Of a stretch of 64,000 nt of DNA, positions 15,737-23,603 are shown in pieces. Both the position numbers and the translations under genes were made by a program. Position 1 is the first letter of the stretch; the number at the start of each line of letters is the position of its first letter. Origin of the DNA: Maricaulis sp048269565 (GTDB lineage: Bacteria; Pseudomonadota; Alphaproteobacteria; Caulobacterales; Maricaulaceae); NCBI RefSeq assembly GCF_048269565.1, contig NZ_JBLXIK010000003.1:310001-374000 (forward strand), in the 5' to 3' direction. The notes beneath the pieces were generated by a model, which was given only the letters and a program-made list of their open reading frames with translations, searched no databases and was not told where the DNA came from.

Positions 15737-16717
15737 TCAATGGTTCTCGATCAGGTCCATGCCGGCATAGAGCTCTGCGACTTCAGCGCCATAGCCGTTG
15801 AACATCTCGGTATCGCGGCGCGCAAACGGACCGGCGCCGATCACCCGTTCCGAGGCCTGGCTCCAGCGCGGGTGGGCGCGGTTCGGATTGACGTTGGAAT
15901 AGAAGCCGTATTCACGCGGCGCCGATTGCTTCCAGGAGGTCTGCGGCTCGTCGGTGACGAAGCGGATCTTGACGATGGATTTGATTGATTTATAGCCATA
16001 TTTCCACGGCACGACGAGGCGGATCGGGGCGCCGTTCTGGTTCGGTAACACCTCGCCATAAAGCCCGACCGCGAGGAAGGCGAGCTCATTCATCGCCTCA
16101 TCCATGCGCAGACCTTCCCTGTAGGGCCAGTCGAGCACGCGGGTGCGGGTGCCGCGCATCTCGCCGGCATCCTGATAGGTGATGAACTGGACATAGCGCG
16201 CATCCGAGGTCGGCTCGAAGCGGGCCAGTACGTCGGCCAGCGGCACGCCGACCCAGGGGATGACCATCGACCAGGCCTCGACGCAGCGCAGGCGGTAGAT
16301 ACGCTCCTCAAGGGCGGAGAAATCGATCACATCCTCGAGCGCGAATGTGCCGGTGCGCTCCGCATGGCCCTCGACCTCGATCGACCAGGGATCGGTCGTC
16401 ATGGCGCTGGCATAGCGGGCCGGATCATCCTTGCCGACGCCGAATTCGTAGAAATTATTATAGCCGGTCACCGCCTCGTAGGGCGTTGAGGGATCGGCGA
16501 CCTGATAGCCGGTCGGGCGGAAATCGAGCGGTCCGGAGGTCGGGCGACCGCCGCCGGCGGTCCGGGCAGAGGATTCCTCCGCCGCGCCGCAGCCTGCCAG
16601 CCCCGCCAGGCCGAGCGCGCCGGCCCCCGCCATGATCTGCCGCCGATTGAGGAAATCGGCTTTCGGCGTCACGGCGCGTTCGGGCAATTGCCAGCGGTGG
16701 GGTTTTCTGATCAGCAT
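15737..16717 (-). CDS. msrP: MsrP, periplasmic molybdoenzyme repairing protein methionine sulfoxide
   Basis: A 326-residue molybdopterin protein of the sulfite-oxidase fold (formerly YedY). A twin-arginine signal is present (NRRQIMAGAGALGLAGLAG near residues 28-46), so it is exported folded. The molybdenum-ligand cysteine lies in YRLRCVEAWSMVIPW, and KYGYKSIKSIVKIRFV is a further family block. With MsrQ it reduces oxidised methionines in periplasmic proteins. The ATG at 16717 starts the family-like N-terminus; the open frame extends 45 codons upstream without support. msrQ follows directly. Confidence 0.95.
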   Translation of the reverse strand: MLIRKPHRWQLPERAVTPKADFLNRRQIMAGAGALGLAGLAGCGAAEESSARTAGGGRPTSGPLDFRPTGYQVADPSTPYEAVTGYNNFYEFGVGKDDPARYASAMTTDPWSIEVEGHAERTGTFALEDVIDFSALEERIYRLRCVEAWSMVIPWVGVPLADVLARFEPTSDARYVQFITYQDAGEMRGTRTRVLDWPYREGLRMDEAMNELAFLAVGLYGEVLPNQNGAPIRLVVPWKYGYKSIKSIVKIRFVTDEPQTSWKQSAPREYGFYSNVNPNRAHPRWSQASERVIGAGPFARRDTEMFNGYGAEVAELYAGMDLIENH

Positions 16718-16854
16718 CGTCTTCCTCGGCTCTTGGTGCTCTGTGGGTTTGAGGATAGTGCAGTTTGCGACAAACGCATCCCCGCCGCACGCCTTCGTGA
16801 TCGGGCAGTGATCGCGTGACAATTCTACGCCGCCCGTATCCGAACGGATCAATC

Positions 16855-17397
16855 ATGAGTCCCCAGACCGATCTGCCGCGAGCTTTCGATGATGATCTGC
16901 GCTGGCGCCATGACAGCCGCGACGGCCAGGCTGTGATCGAGCTGCGCCTGGCGCGCCGCGGCGATCTCGACACGATCGATGATATCGAGATCGACAGCTT
17001 CACCGCCGACCGGTTCAGCCGCCGCAATCTGCGCCGAATGCTCGGCGCGCGCAAAACCTTGTTCCTGCTGGCGCATATCGCCGGTGAGCCGGCCGGCTAT
17101 CTGGCGCTGGCCTTCCGGCGCGGCAGTGCCATCTCGCGCATCTACTCGCTCGCCGTCGCGCCGGACCATCGCCGCGCCGGGGTCGGGCAGGCGATGCTGA
17201 GCGCCGCGATCGATCTGACGGCGCGGCGCGGCTGCCATCTGGTGCAGCTGGAAGTGCGCCGGTCCAACACCAGGGCGATCGGCCTGTATGAGGGCGCAGG
17301 ATTTCGCTTGCGGGGGACACGGGAAGCCTATTACGAGGACGGTGAAGCGGCGTTGCTATTTGAAGCGGACGCGCCGCACGGATCAGGAGAGCGATAG
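16855..17397 (+). CDS. GNAT-family N-acetyltransferase (RimI-like), paired with ATP-grasp ligase
   Basis: A 180-residue GNAT protein. IELRLARRGDLDTIDDIE opens the fold, and ISRIYSLAVAPDHRRAGVGQAML carries the acetyl-CoA-binding R/Q-x-x-G-x-G/A motif; the C-terminal RSNTRAIGLYEGAGFRLRGTREAYYEDGEAALLF is RimI-like. It ends 3 bp before a RimK-type ATP-grasp gene, so the two are one transcription unit. GNATs adjacent to RimK-like ligases are known to form peptide- or amide-modifying modules, so acetylation of the ligase product or its target is a reasonable inference. Confidence 0.85.
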   Translation: MSPQTDLPRAFDDDLRWRHDSRDGQAVIELRLARRGDLDTIDDIEIDSFTADRFSRRNLRRMLGARKTLFLLAHIAGEPAGYLALAFRRGSAISRIYSLAVAPDHRRAGVGQAMLSAAIDLTARRGCHLVQLEVRRSNTRAIGLYEGAGFRLRGTREAYYEDGEAALLFEADAPHGSGER

Positions 17398-17400
17398 CTC

Positions 17401-18876
17401 GTGAGCGACTGGCTCATTCTCGTTGAACATGCAGGCGATCTCGCCCAGCACGAAACGCCCCACAAGGTCATGCGCATCCGCGATTATATCGTCAATGCGC
17501 AGCTCTTCACCGGCCGCCGGCCGAACATCATCAATCTGGCGCGCAGCTACAGCTATCAGTCGAAAGGCTATTACGCCTCGCTGCTGGCCGAAGCGCGCGG
17601 CCACCGCATCGTGCCGACGGCGCAATCGGTCGTCGAGCTCAGCCGCAAGGGGCTCTATGCCCAGGCTTTGCCCGATCTCAATGTCGCGCTGATGAAGGAT
17701 CTCGGCGGCGTTGCCTCGGAAGACCGGCATTTGCTGATCTCCTTCGGCCAGTGCCAGAACAAGGCGCTGGCGAAATTCTCCAAGCTGTTGTTCGACTGGT
17801 TCCGCGCCCCCGTGCTCGATGTGACGCTGTCGGCCTCGGGCCGGGAGATCCAGCAGATCAAGGCGATCTCGCCGCACGCCCTCAAGAATGAGGACCGGCA
17901 ATTCTTCCTCGATTGCCTCGGCCAATACACCCGCCGCCAATGGGTCGCGCCGAAGGAACGCACCGCGCCGCGCTGGTCGCTGGCCATCCTGGTCGATCCG
18001 AAGGAAGAATTTCCGCCCTCGAGCAAATCCTCGGTCCAGCGCCTCGCCAGTGTCGCCGCCAAGATGGGCGTCGAAGTCGATCTGATCGGCCCCAATGACC
18101 TCGCCAGCCTGGCCGAATACGACGCGCTCTTCATCCGCACCACCACCGCGATCGACAATTTCACCTATCGCTTCGCCCGCCGCGCCGAGCAGGAGGGCAT
18201 GCCGGTGATCGATGATTGCCGCTCGATGATCCGCTGCACCAACAAGGTCTTCCTGAAAGAACTGATGGAGCAGGGCGGTGTGCCGGCCCCGAAAACCGAA
18301 ATCCTCGACGCCTCCACGCCGATGACCGGCCTGTTCGAGCGCCTGGGCGCCACCGTGGTGCTGAAAGCGCCCGATGGCTCCTTCAGCCGCCAGGTTCACA
18401 AGGTCACCAATGAGGCCGAACTGGCCAAACGCGCCAAGGAATTATTCGCCGACACCGCCCTGATCATCGCCCAGGAATTCATGCCGACCGATTATGACTG
18501 GCGCATCGGCGTGCTCGATGGCGAGCCCCTGTTTGCCTGCAAATACAAGATGGCGCGCGGCCACTGGCAGATCATCAAACACGAGGCCGACGGCAAATAC
18601 ACCGAGGGCGGTTTCGAGACGATGGCCATCGCGGATGCGCCACCTGCCGTGATCGAAATCGCCAAGAAAGCCGCCAACCTGATCGGCAATGGCCTTTACG
18701 GCATCGACATGAAGCAAAACGAGAGCGGCATTTTCGTGATCGAGATCAATGACAACCCCAATCTCGAAACCGAAGTCGAAGGCGCCGTACTCAAGGACGA
18801 GCTCTGGCGCGCGATCATCGGCTGGTTCTCGACAAGGCTGGAGCGGCGGATGAATGCGGTTAAGGTGAAGGGGTAG
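17401..18876 (+). CDS. RimK-like ATP-grasp ligase with RLAN N-terminal domain
   Basis: A 491-residue protein. The first half (about 1-190), with IRDYIVNAQLF, NIINLARSYSYQSKGYYASLLAEARGHR, matches the RimK-like ATP-grasp N-terminal (RLAN) domain. The second half (about 200-480) is a RimK/ATP-grasp fold: VVLKAPDGSFSRQVHKV, IAQEFMPTDYDWRIGVLDGE, and the magnesium-binding IEINDNPNLE. Such enzymes join an amino acid to a carboxylate using ATP; the substrate is unknown. The start is GTG with GGAGAG upstream. It forms a pair with the GNAT gene, and a GNAT-nitrilase fusion lies 4.7 kb away. Confidence 0.88.
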   Translation: MSDWLILVEHAGDLAQHETPHKVMRIRDYIVNAQLFTGRRPNIINLARSYSYQSKGYYASLLAEARGHRIVPTAQSVVELSRKGLYAQALPDLNVALMKDLGGVASEDRHLLISFGQCQNKALAKFSKLLFDWFRAPVLDVTLSASGREIQQIKAISPHALKNEDRQFFLDCLGQYTRRQWVAPKERTAPRWSLAILVDPKEEFPPSSKSSVQRLASVAAKMGVEVDLIGPNDLASLAEYDALFIRTTTAIDNFTYRFARRAEQEGMPVIDDCRSMIRCTNKVFLKELMEQGGVPAPKTEILDASTPMTGLFERLGATVVLKAPDGSFSRQVHKVTNEAELAKRAKELFADTALIIAQEFMPTDYDWRIGVLDGEPLFACKYKMARGHWQIIKHEADGKYTEGGFETMAIADAPPAVIEIAKKAANLIGNGLYGIDMKQNESGIFVIEINDNPNLETEVEGAVLKDELWRAIIGWFSTRLERRMNAVKVKG

Positions 18877-18968
18877 GGGGCGAGACAAGTGCTGTGCATT
18901 GAGGTCCTTTAACTCGTCGGCCCGTGCCTATTCCGCTCGCTTTGACCGCCCACAAGCTCCACCTCACT

Positions 18969-18997
18969 TGACAACATGTACCTCTAAGGGTACATAT
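18969..18997 (+). promoter_or_regulatory. Promoter with embedded operator for the HigBA-like module
   Basis: TTGACA at 18969-18974 is a consensus -35 box; 17 bp on, TACATA (18992-18997) is a fair -10. ATGTACC (18977-18983) and GGTACAT (18990-18996) make a perfect 7-bp inverted repeat with a 6-base spacer that fills the gap between the boxes and overlaps the -10. A regulator bound here would block RNA polymerase; the HigA-like XRE protein encoded downstream is the obvious candidate. Confidence 0.7.
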
Positions 18998-19020
18998 CGC
19001 CTTGATGGAAAGGACCGCGC

Positions 19021-19371
19021 ATGCGCCCTTCGCCCAAGACGATCCGGGCGGTCTTCTACCGTATGGCGTCAGGCGGCGAGCCTGTCCGAGACTGGCTGAA
19101 GGAAGACCTCAGCCCCGAGGATCGCAAGATCGTCGGTACGGATATCGCGACAGTGGAATATGGCTGGCCGATGGGCATGCCAACCTGCCGCCCGCTCGGA
19201 AAGGGATTGCGCGAAGTCCGCTCCTCCCTGCCGGGCAATCGAATCGCGAGGGTAATTTTCTGCATCCTTGGTGATCGCATGGTGCTGCTGAGCGGTTTCA
19301 TCAAGAAATCGCGCAAGACGCCTCAGAGTGAAATTGACAAGGCCGCTGGACGGATGAAAGAGCTGACATGA
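19021..19371 (+). CDS. HigB/Gp49-like toxin (RelE superfamily)
   Basis: A 116-residue protein with phage-derived Gp49/HigB signatures: IRAVFYRMASGGEPVRDWLKE, CRPLGKGLREVRSSLPGNRIARVIF and LLSGFIKKSRKTPQSEIDKA. Family members are ribosome-dependent mRNA endonucleases. It has a GGAAAGG site, starts 24 bases after the predicted -10 box, and overlaps the antitoxin gene by 4 bp. Toxin-first order is normal for HigBA-type modules. Confidence 0.9.
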   Translation: MRPSPKTIRAVFYRMASGGEPVRDWLKEDLSPEDRKIVGTDIATVEYGWPMGMPTCRPLGKGLREVRSSLPGNRIARVIFCILGDRMVLLSGFIKKSRKTPQSEIDKAAGRMKELT

Positions 19372-19676
19372 TGACAGACCAGACCCGCACCCCCGACGCA
19401 AACCCCGGACTCGGCTCCGGATTCGACGAGTTCCTGCGCGAGGAGGGCGTCTATGAGGACGTCCAGGCGGCGGCGATCAAACGGGTGGTGGCGTGGCAGC
19501 TGACCGAGGAGATGCAGCGCCAATCTATTACCAAGGTCGAGATGGCGCGCCGCATGAAGACCAGCCGCAGCCAGCTCGACCGGCTGCTCGACCCCGATAA
19601 TGACCGTATCGAGCTGGCCACGCTCAGCCGTGCGGCGCGGGTGCTCGGTCGCGAATTGCAGATCGCGCTGGCTTGA
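19368..19676 (+). CDS. HigA-like XRE-family antitoxin
   Basis: A 102-residue helix-turn-helix protein. The HTH spans about 50-85 (ITKVEMARRMKTSRSQLDRLLDP) with a short C-terminal LSRAARVLGRELQIAL block, typical of antitoxins partnered with Gp49-like toxins. It would bind and silence the toxin and, probably, the palindrome at 18977-18996. The ATG overlaps the toxin stop (ATGATGA), so synthesis is coupled. Confidence 0.88.
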   Translation: MMTDQTRTPDANPGLGSGFDEFLREEGVYEDVQAAAIKRVVAWQLTEEMQRQSITKVEMARRMKTSRSQLDRLLDPDNDRIELATLSRAARVLGRELQIALA

Positions 19677-19689
19677 GCCGGGAAGACGG

Positions 19690-19730
19690 AAATATACGGT
19701 GACAAATATACGGTGACAGGCACCATATTT
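19690..19730. repeat. Tandem 14-bp repeat ending in a hairpin
   Basis: AAATATACGGTGAC occurs twice back to back (19690-19703 and 19704-19717). The second copy runs into AGGCACCATATTT so that AAATAT..GGTG pairs with CACC..ATATTT. Similar AT/GGTG-CACC hairpins are often scattered between genes in proteobacteria. It lies 13 bases after the HigA-like stop and could end that transcript. Confidence 0.6.
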
Positions 19731-19950
19731 TCCGCAGCAATCCGCTGAAACCTCTAGCTTTGCGACCAGCTCGCCTCGGCCTCACGCCAGGCAGAGTCAT
19801 CCCTGTAATCCTTGCCAGTCTGGCTGGATCCCGGCATGGTTTTCAGGGTGGGGTCTGGGCGCGGGGCGACCTTTTCGACACCGGGAAATGCCACTTGCCC
19901 CACACGTGTTGCGAGGCCGGCACCAGCTCCGCCCCGGACTTTGTCCGGCG

Positions 19951-20032
19951 CACCTCTTCCATCAAGGAAGAGGAGGGAGATTATCGAAGCCGTTCAGATC
20001 AAACGCCCTCCTCTTCCTTGATGGAAGAGGTG
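19951..20032. repeat. Long perfect inverted repeat (27-bp arms)
   Basis: The arms 19951-19977 and 20006-20032 are exact reverse complements over 27 bases, with a 28-base loop. Each arm is itself a hairpin (CCTCTTCC-ATCAA-GGAAGAGG). A CCGGAC-TTT-GTCCGG hairpin abuts the left side. The design, nested palindromes in a non-coding gap, suggests a REP/MITE-like mobile sequence rather than a terminator. Confidence 0.75.
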
Positions 20033-20118
20033 GCCGCAAAGCGGTCGGAGCTGGTGAGGATGACGGGCGCGGCGGGTGCCGATTGGCGTCTTATCCCCCA
20101 CGACAGACAATGATCCCA

Positions 20119-20201
20119 CGTCATCCCGGCGAAGGCCGGGACCTCGCCGTGGCAAGGTCGGAGCCCGGTCTATCGAGGTCCCGACTTGCGTCGGGATGAC
20201 G
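20119..20201. repeat. REP-like inverted pair
   Basis: The 28-base arms 20119-20146 and 20174-20201 begin and end with CGTCATCCCG / CGGGATGACG and match at all but a few central positions. Each arm carries its own small hairpin (CCCGGC-GAAG-GCCGGG in the left arm). Sequences opening CGTCATCCCGGCGAAGGCCG are common dispersed intergenic repeats in alphaproteobacteria. Confidence 0.7.
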
Positions 20202-20440
20202 ATAAATCGCCAAACTTATCCCCGCCCCCTCCCGCCTGGCGCATAATCACCTCGTTCCGGTCGCACGGGAGGCGTGAGCTCAGTCAATCGCGGCGACATG
20301 GAAGCGTGCAGCCTGTCCGGGTAGAGGGGTGACGGCCCGAACTCCGGCAGGGCGTCCAGAAGGTCTGACGGCACTAAACGACCGACCTGAGTACCTTTCT
20401 GGATTGGAACCGGGGTGGAGACAGTCCGACAAAACTGCAC

Positions 20441-20515
20441 GTGTGGGACGGCTTCGACGGCCACACCAAACAAAACAATACTGGCGCCAGTTCGGCACTC
20501 GAAGGCGTCCCACAC
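20441..20515. repeat. Imperfect 17-bp inverted repeat
   Basis: GTGTGGGACGGCTTCGA (20441-20457) and TCGAAGGCGTCCCACAC (20499-20515) are reverse complements with a single mismatch. The 41-base loop contains the 12-base palindrome ACTGGCGCCAGT, and CCCACCCAGGTGGG lies just to the right. No coding function is supported; it may be part of the same repeat-rich patch. Confidence 0.6.
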
Positions 20516-20593
20516 CCTCCCACCCAGGTGGGAACACTCAAACCTCCAGCGGCGAGCCGCGTGGAGATTTTCGTGTCGCCAATGACCGTCCCG

Positions 20594-21409
20594 TCACCCT
20601 TGCAGATAACCCGCAATCCGCGCCTCGATCGCTTCCACGACCTGCGCCACCTTTTGCGCATCCGCAGCCTCGCCATGCGGCGCGGCGAGCTTGCCGGAAT
20701 CATTGTCGAAATAGCGGCCGGTCGCGCCGGCGAATTCATCGGACAGCGCGGCACGGACCAGGATATCGGCGCCGATGCCGATATCACTGCCGGCGACGCC
20801 AAAGCCCTTGCGCACCATATTGGTGGCCAGCAGCGAGCCGGGATTGACGGCGAGGCTGACCGGGCCATCCGGGCCAAGCTCGGCGGCCAGCGCCTGGCTC
20901 CATATGGTCAGGGCGAGCTTGCTCTGGGCATAGGCAGCCATCGGCTCGAGCGGGCGCTCGCCGGCGAGGGCCTTGAGATCGACCGGCGCCTGGGCGGCGG
21001 AGGAGAGATGAATGATGCGCCCGTCCGCCGGGATGGCCCCGAGCAGGAGACGAGTCAGCAGGGCGGGCGCCATCGTGTTGACGACAAAGCGCACATCCTG
21101 GCCATCGGGCAGGACGGGATGGTCGAGCTTGTAGACACCGGCATTATTGATCAGCACGTCGATCTGATTGTGGGCACCGCGGATCTCGCGGGCCAGACGG
21201 GCGGTTGCGGCGAGGTCGGAGATATCCGCCTGCCAGGTCTCGACCGGGCCGGCACCGGCCACGGCGCGCAATTCGTCCGCCGTTGCCGCGAGCTTGCCGG
21301 CATTGCGGCCATGGATGAGCAGGGTGTGCCCGAGCGCCGCCAGACGCAGGGCAGCGGCCTTGCCAATCCCGTCCGTGGCGCCGGTGATCAGTATGGTCTT
21401 GGTGGACAT
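20594..21409 (-). CDS. Short-chain dehydrogenase/reductase
   Basis: A 271-residue classical/WWOX-like SDR. The cofactor motif is TGATDGIG near the N-terminus, NNAG follows (INNAGVY), and the catalytic Ser and Tyr-x-x-x-Lys are in HLSSAAQ and AYAQSKLAL. The arginine in LLIHGRN suggests NADP. The substrate is unknown. The ATG at 21409 is used rather than a TTG two codons upstream. It lies 9 bp after the quinone-oxidoreductase gene, so both should be controlled by the divergent LysR protein. Confidence 0.92.
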   Translation of the reverse strand: MSTKTILITGATDGIGKAAALRLAALGHTLLIHGRNAGKLAATADELRAVAGAGPVETWQADISDLAATARLAREIRGAHNQIDVLINNAGVYKLDHPVLPDGQDVRFVVNTMAPALLTRLLLGAIPADGRIIHLSSAAQAPVDLKALAGERPLEPMAAYAQSKLALTIWSQALAAELGPDGPVSLAVNPGSLLATNMVRKGFGVAGSDIGIGADILVRAALSDEFAGATGRYFDNDSGKLAAPHGEAADAQKVAQVVEAIEARIAGYLQG

Positions 21410-21418
21410 GGGCAATCC

Positions 21419-22438
21419 TCAGCTGCGGGCGGGCGCGAAGCCGTCAAGCACCTGCTTGCCGATCACGCGTCCGCTTTCCTGGCGGGCATGGGCGGCGCGC
21501 AAATGCTCGACATCGAGCGGGCCGGCGCGTTCGGTGACCGTCGATATCAATTGCCCGGCATCGATCATGGCCGAAACGCGGTCGAGCAGGTCGCGCTGGG
21601 CCGAGATGTCGGCCATGGCGAACATCGAGCGGGTGAACATGAATTCCCAGCTGACGGTCAGGGCCTTCACCTTGGCGGCGAGGATATCGAGCGTCGCCGG
21701 ATCGTCAATCAGGGCGATGTGGCCGCGCGGGGCGATCAGCTCGAGAATGGCCGCAAAATGCCCCTCCGTGCCGGTCAGCGCCGCGACATAGCGCGGCTCA
21801 AGGCCCAGCTCGGCCAGCTGTTGCGGCATGGACTGGCGATGGTCGATGACATGGTCGGCGCCCATTTTCGTGACCCAGTCGCGGGTTTGTGGACGCGAGG
21901 CGGTGGCGATCACGGTCAGCCCGGTCAGGCGTTTGGCCAGCTGGATCAGGATCGAGCCGACACCGCCGGCTCCGCCAATCACCAACAGGCTGTCGCCGGT
22001 GCCGCTGCCTTCGGCGATGCGGAAACTGTCGAACAACATCTCCCAGGCCGTGATCGAGGTCAGCGGCAGGCCTGCGGCTTCCGTGAAGTCGAGGCTGGCA
22101 GGCTTGCGCCCGACAATGCGCTCATCGACCGCCTGGAACTGGGCATTGCTGCCCGGACGGGTGAGGTCACCGGCGTAGAAGACTTCGTCGCCAACGGCGT
22201 AGCCGCTGACTTCTGCGCCGGTCTCGACCACGATGCCGGCGGCATCGAAACCGAGAATGCGCGGACCACCCTCGGGCGTGACGCCGGCGCGCAGTTTGAC
22301 ATCGACCGGATTGACCGAAATGCCGCGCACTTCGACCAGCAGGTCGCGCGGGCCGATCAGCGGCCGTGGCACATCAATCAGGGTGAGGGCCTGTGGGGCG
22401 TCCACCGGGCCGGCTGTTTCATATCCAATCGCTTGCAT
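21419..22438 (-). CDS. Zinc-independent NADPH:quinone oxidoreductase-like MDR enzyme
   Basis: A 339-residue medium-chain reductase of the QOR/zeta-crystallin type. VRGISVNPVDVKLRAGV and GFDAAGIVVETG mark the N-terminal domain, and LLVIGGAGGVGSILIQLAKRL is the NADPH-binding motif; zinc-binding cysteines are absent. Members reduce quinones or alkenals. The ATG at 22438 has GGAGAGG six bases upstream; the long frame continuing upstream runs antisense through lysR and is not used. Divergent from the LysR gene across a 111-bp gap. Confidence 0.92.
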   Translation of the reverse strand: MQAIGYETAGPVDAPQALTLIDVPRPLIGPRDLLVEVRGISVNPVDVKLRAGVTPEGGPRILGFDAAGIVVETGAEVSGYAVGDEVFYAGDLTRPGSNAQFQAVDERIVGRKPASLDFTEAAGLPLTSITAWEMLFDSFRIAEGSGTGDSLLVIGGAGGVGSILIQLAKRLTGLTVIATASRPQTRDWVTKMGADHVIDHRQSMPQQLAELGLEPRYVAALTGTEGHFAAILELIAPRGHIALIDDPATLDILAAKVKALTVSWEFMFTRSMFAMADISAQRDLLDRVSAMIDAGQLISTVTERAGPLDVEHLRAAHARQESGRVIGKQVLDGFAPARS

Positions 22439-22489
22439 TTTCGGGCCTCTCCAGGGGCTGATCAGGGTTCGGCTTGCAAGATAGCCCTT

Positions 22490-22497
22490 GAATATTC
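22490..22497. promoter_or_regulatory. Candidate LysR-type binding palindrome in the divergent spacer
   Basis: GAATATTC is an 8-bp perfect palindrome in the middle of the 111-bp spacer between the quinone-oxidoreductase gene and the divergent lysR-type gene. LysR regulators usually bind a T-N11-A dyad in such a spacer. The site is short, so this is only a candidate. Confidence 0.35.
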
Positions 22498-22549
22498 GGA
22501 TGAAACCGGCAAGTTTCGAGTTCAGTTTTCCGTTTTGAAAGATAATCAA

Positions 22550-23458
22550 TTGGACACCGACAGCCTGCGCCTGTTCGTGATGGCAGCCGAACGGCTCAAT
22601 ATCAGTGGCGCCGGGCGCGAGCTCGGCCTCGCCCCCGCCGTCGCCAGCGCCCGGCTGGCACGGCTGGAACAGGCGCTCGGGGCCGAATTGCTGCACCGGA
22701 CGACGCGCAAGGTCTCGCTCTCGCTCGAGGGCGCGGAGTTTCTCCCCTATGCCCGCGAGATCCTGGCCCAGGAGCGCGCCGCCCGGGCCGCGCTCGGCCA
22801 TGGCAGCGCCGGGGTCACCGGCACGCTGCGCTTCGCCGCGCCGAGCAGTTTTGCGCAATTGCACGTCATGCCGCTGCTGCCGGCCTTCCAGGCGCGCCAT
22901 CCGGATCTGACGCTGGATCTGCGGCTGTCCGATGCCCGCCATGACCTGATCGAGGGCAGTTTCGATCTTGCCCTGCGCAGCGCACCGCTCAGCGACAGCA
23001 GTCTGAAGGGCCGCAAGCTGGCCGAGGATGCCCGCGTGCTCTGCGCCGCGCCGGCCTATCTGGCTGAGCACGGGATGCCGGATCATCCCGGGGCGCTGAC
23101 GGGGCATGATTTCATCGCCTGGGCCGACCAGGCGCCGCGCGAGCTGATCGGCCGCCAGGGCGAGACCGCGCTACTGGACCCGCGGGCGCTGGGCTGCCGC
23201 ATGATTGTCGATGATGGCGCCGCCCAGCGCGAGGCGACGATTGCCGGGGCAGGGCTCTCGATCAACTCCCTCTGGAGCGTCGCGCACGAGATCGCGGCCG
23301 GCCGTCTGGTGCGGGTCCTGCCCGGCTGGCGCCTCAATGACCGCTCCGTGCTCTGGCTGGTCTATCCGCGCTCGAATGTACTGACCCCGAAGACGCGGGT
23401 TTTCATGGATTTCCTGCTCGAGCATCTGCGCGGTAATCCGGCCTGGACCGACGCCTGA
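22550..23458 (+). CDS. LysR-family transcriptional regulator
   Basis: A 302-residue regulator. The N-terminal HTH is clear (LRLFVMAAERLNISGAGRELGLAPAVASARLARLEQALGAELLHRTTRKVSLS), followed by a substrate-binding domain. No ATG lies in frame near the expected start; TTG at 22550 (MDTDSLRLF) fits the family N-terminus, with a weak GAAAGA upstream. The same frame stays open for over 700 codons further upstream, but that part is antisense to the two oxidoreductase genes. It probably controls the divergent QOR-SDR operon in response to an unknown ligand. Confidence 0.88.
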   Translation: MDTDSLRLFVMAAERLNISGAGRELGLAPAVASARLARLEQALGAELLHRTTRKVSLSLEGAEFLPYAREILAQERAARAALGHGSAGVTGTLRFAAPSSFAQLHVMPLLPAFQARHPDLTLDLRLSDARHDLIEGSFDLALRSAPLSDSSLKGRKLAEDARVLCAAPAYLAEHGMPDHPGALTGHDFIAWADQAPRELIGRQGETALLDPRALGCRMIVDDGAAQREATIAGAGLSINSLWSVAHEIAAGRLVRVLPGWRLNDRSVLWLVYPRSNVLTPKTRVFMDFLLEHLRGNPAWTDA

Positions 23459-23603
23459 GCCGGCCCGGCCTGCGCCCTTTCCAGGCGTTGGAGAGAGCAC
23501 GCACCGTCCGCGGCAACAAAGCGCTACCACCGGCCGCGCAATTCCTGTATGGCCGCGCCAGCGCGCCTGATAGAGTGCGCCGAAGCAACAGGATTACCCG
23601 TAC

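Larger units (their letters stand above)
19677..20593. other. 917-bp gene-free region filled with palindromic repeats
   Basis: No open frame here has a ribosome site or family resemblance. The stretch instead holds a tandem AT-rich repeat with a hairpin (19690-19730), a CCGGAC/GTCCGG hairpin (19934-19948), a long perfect inverted repeat (19951-20032), a REP-like inverted pair (20119-20201) and a further imperfect inverted repeat (20441-20515). It lies between the HigBA module and the 3' end of the SDR gene, in what looks like a variable patch. Confidence 0.7.

Noticed and set aside
20216..20515. A 99-codon minus-strand frame in the repeat region.
   Set aside because: It lies across an inverted repeat, has no ribosome site and resembles no protein.
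20441..22549. A 1005-residue open frame whose last 302 codons are the LysR gene.
   Set aside because: The first 700 codons run antisense through the SDR and quinone-oxidoreductase genes and carry no domain. Only the TTG-initiated LysR part fits a family.
21419..23107. A longer N-terminus (about 220 codons) for the quinone oxidoreductase.
   Set aside because: That part is antisense to lysR, and a GGAGAGG site precedes the ATG where the family begins.
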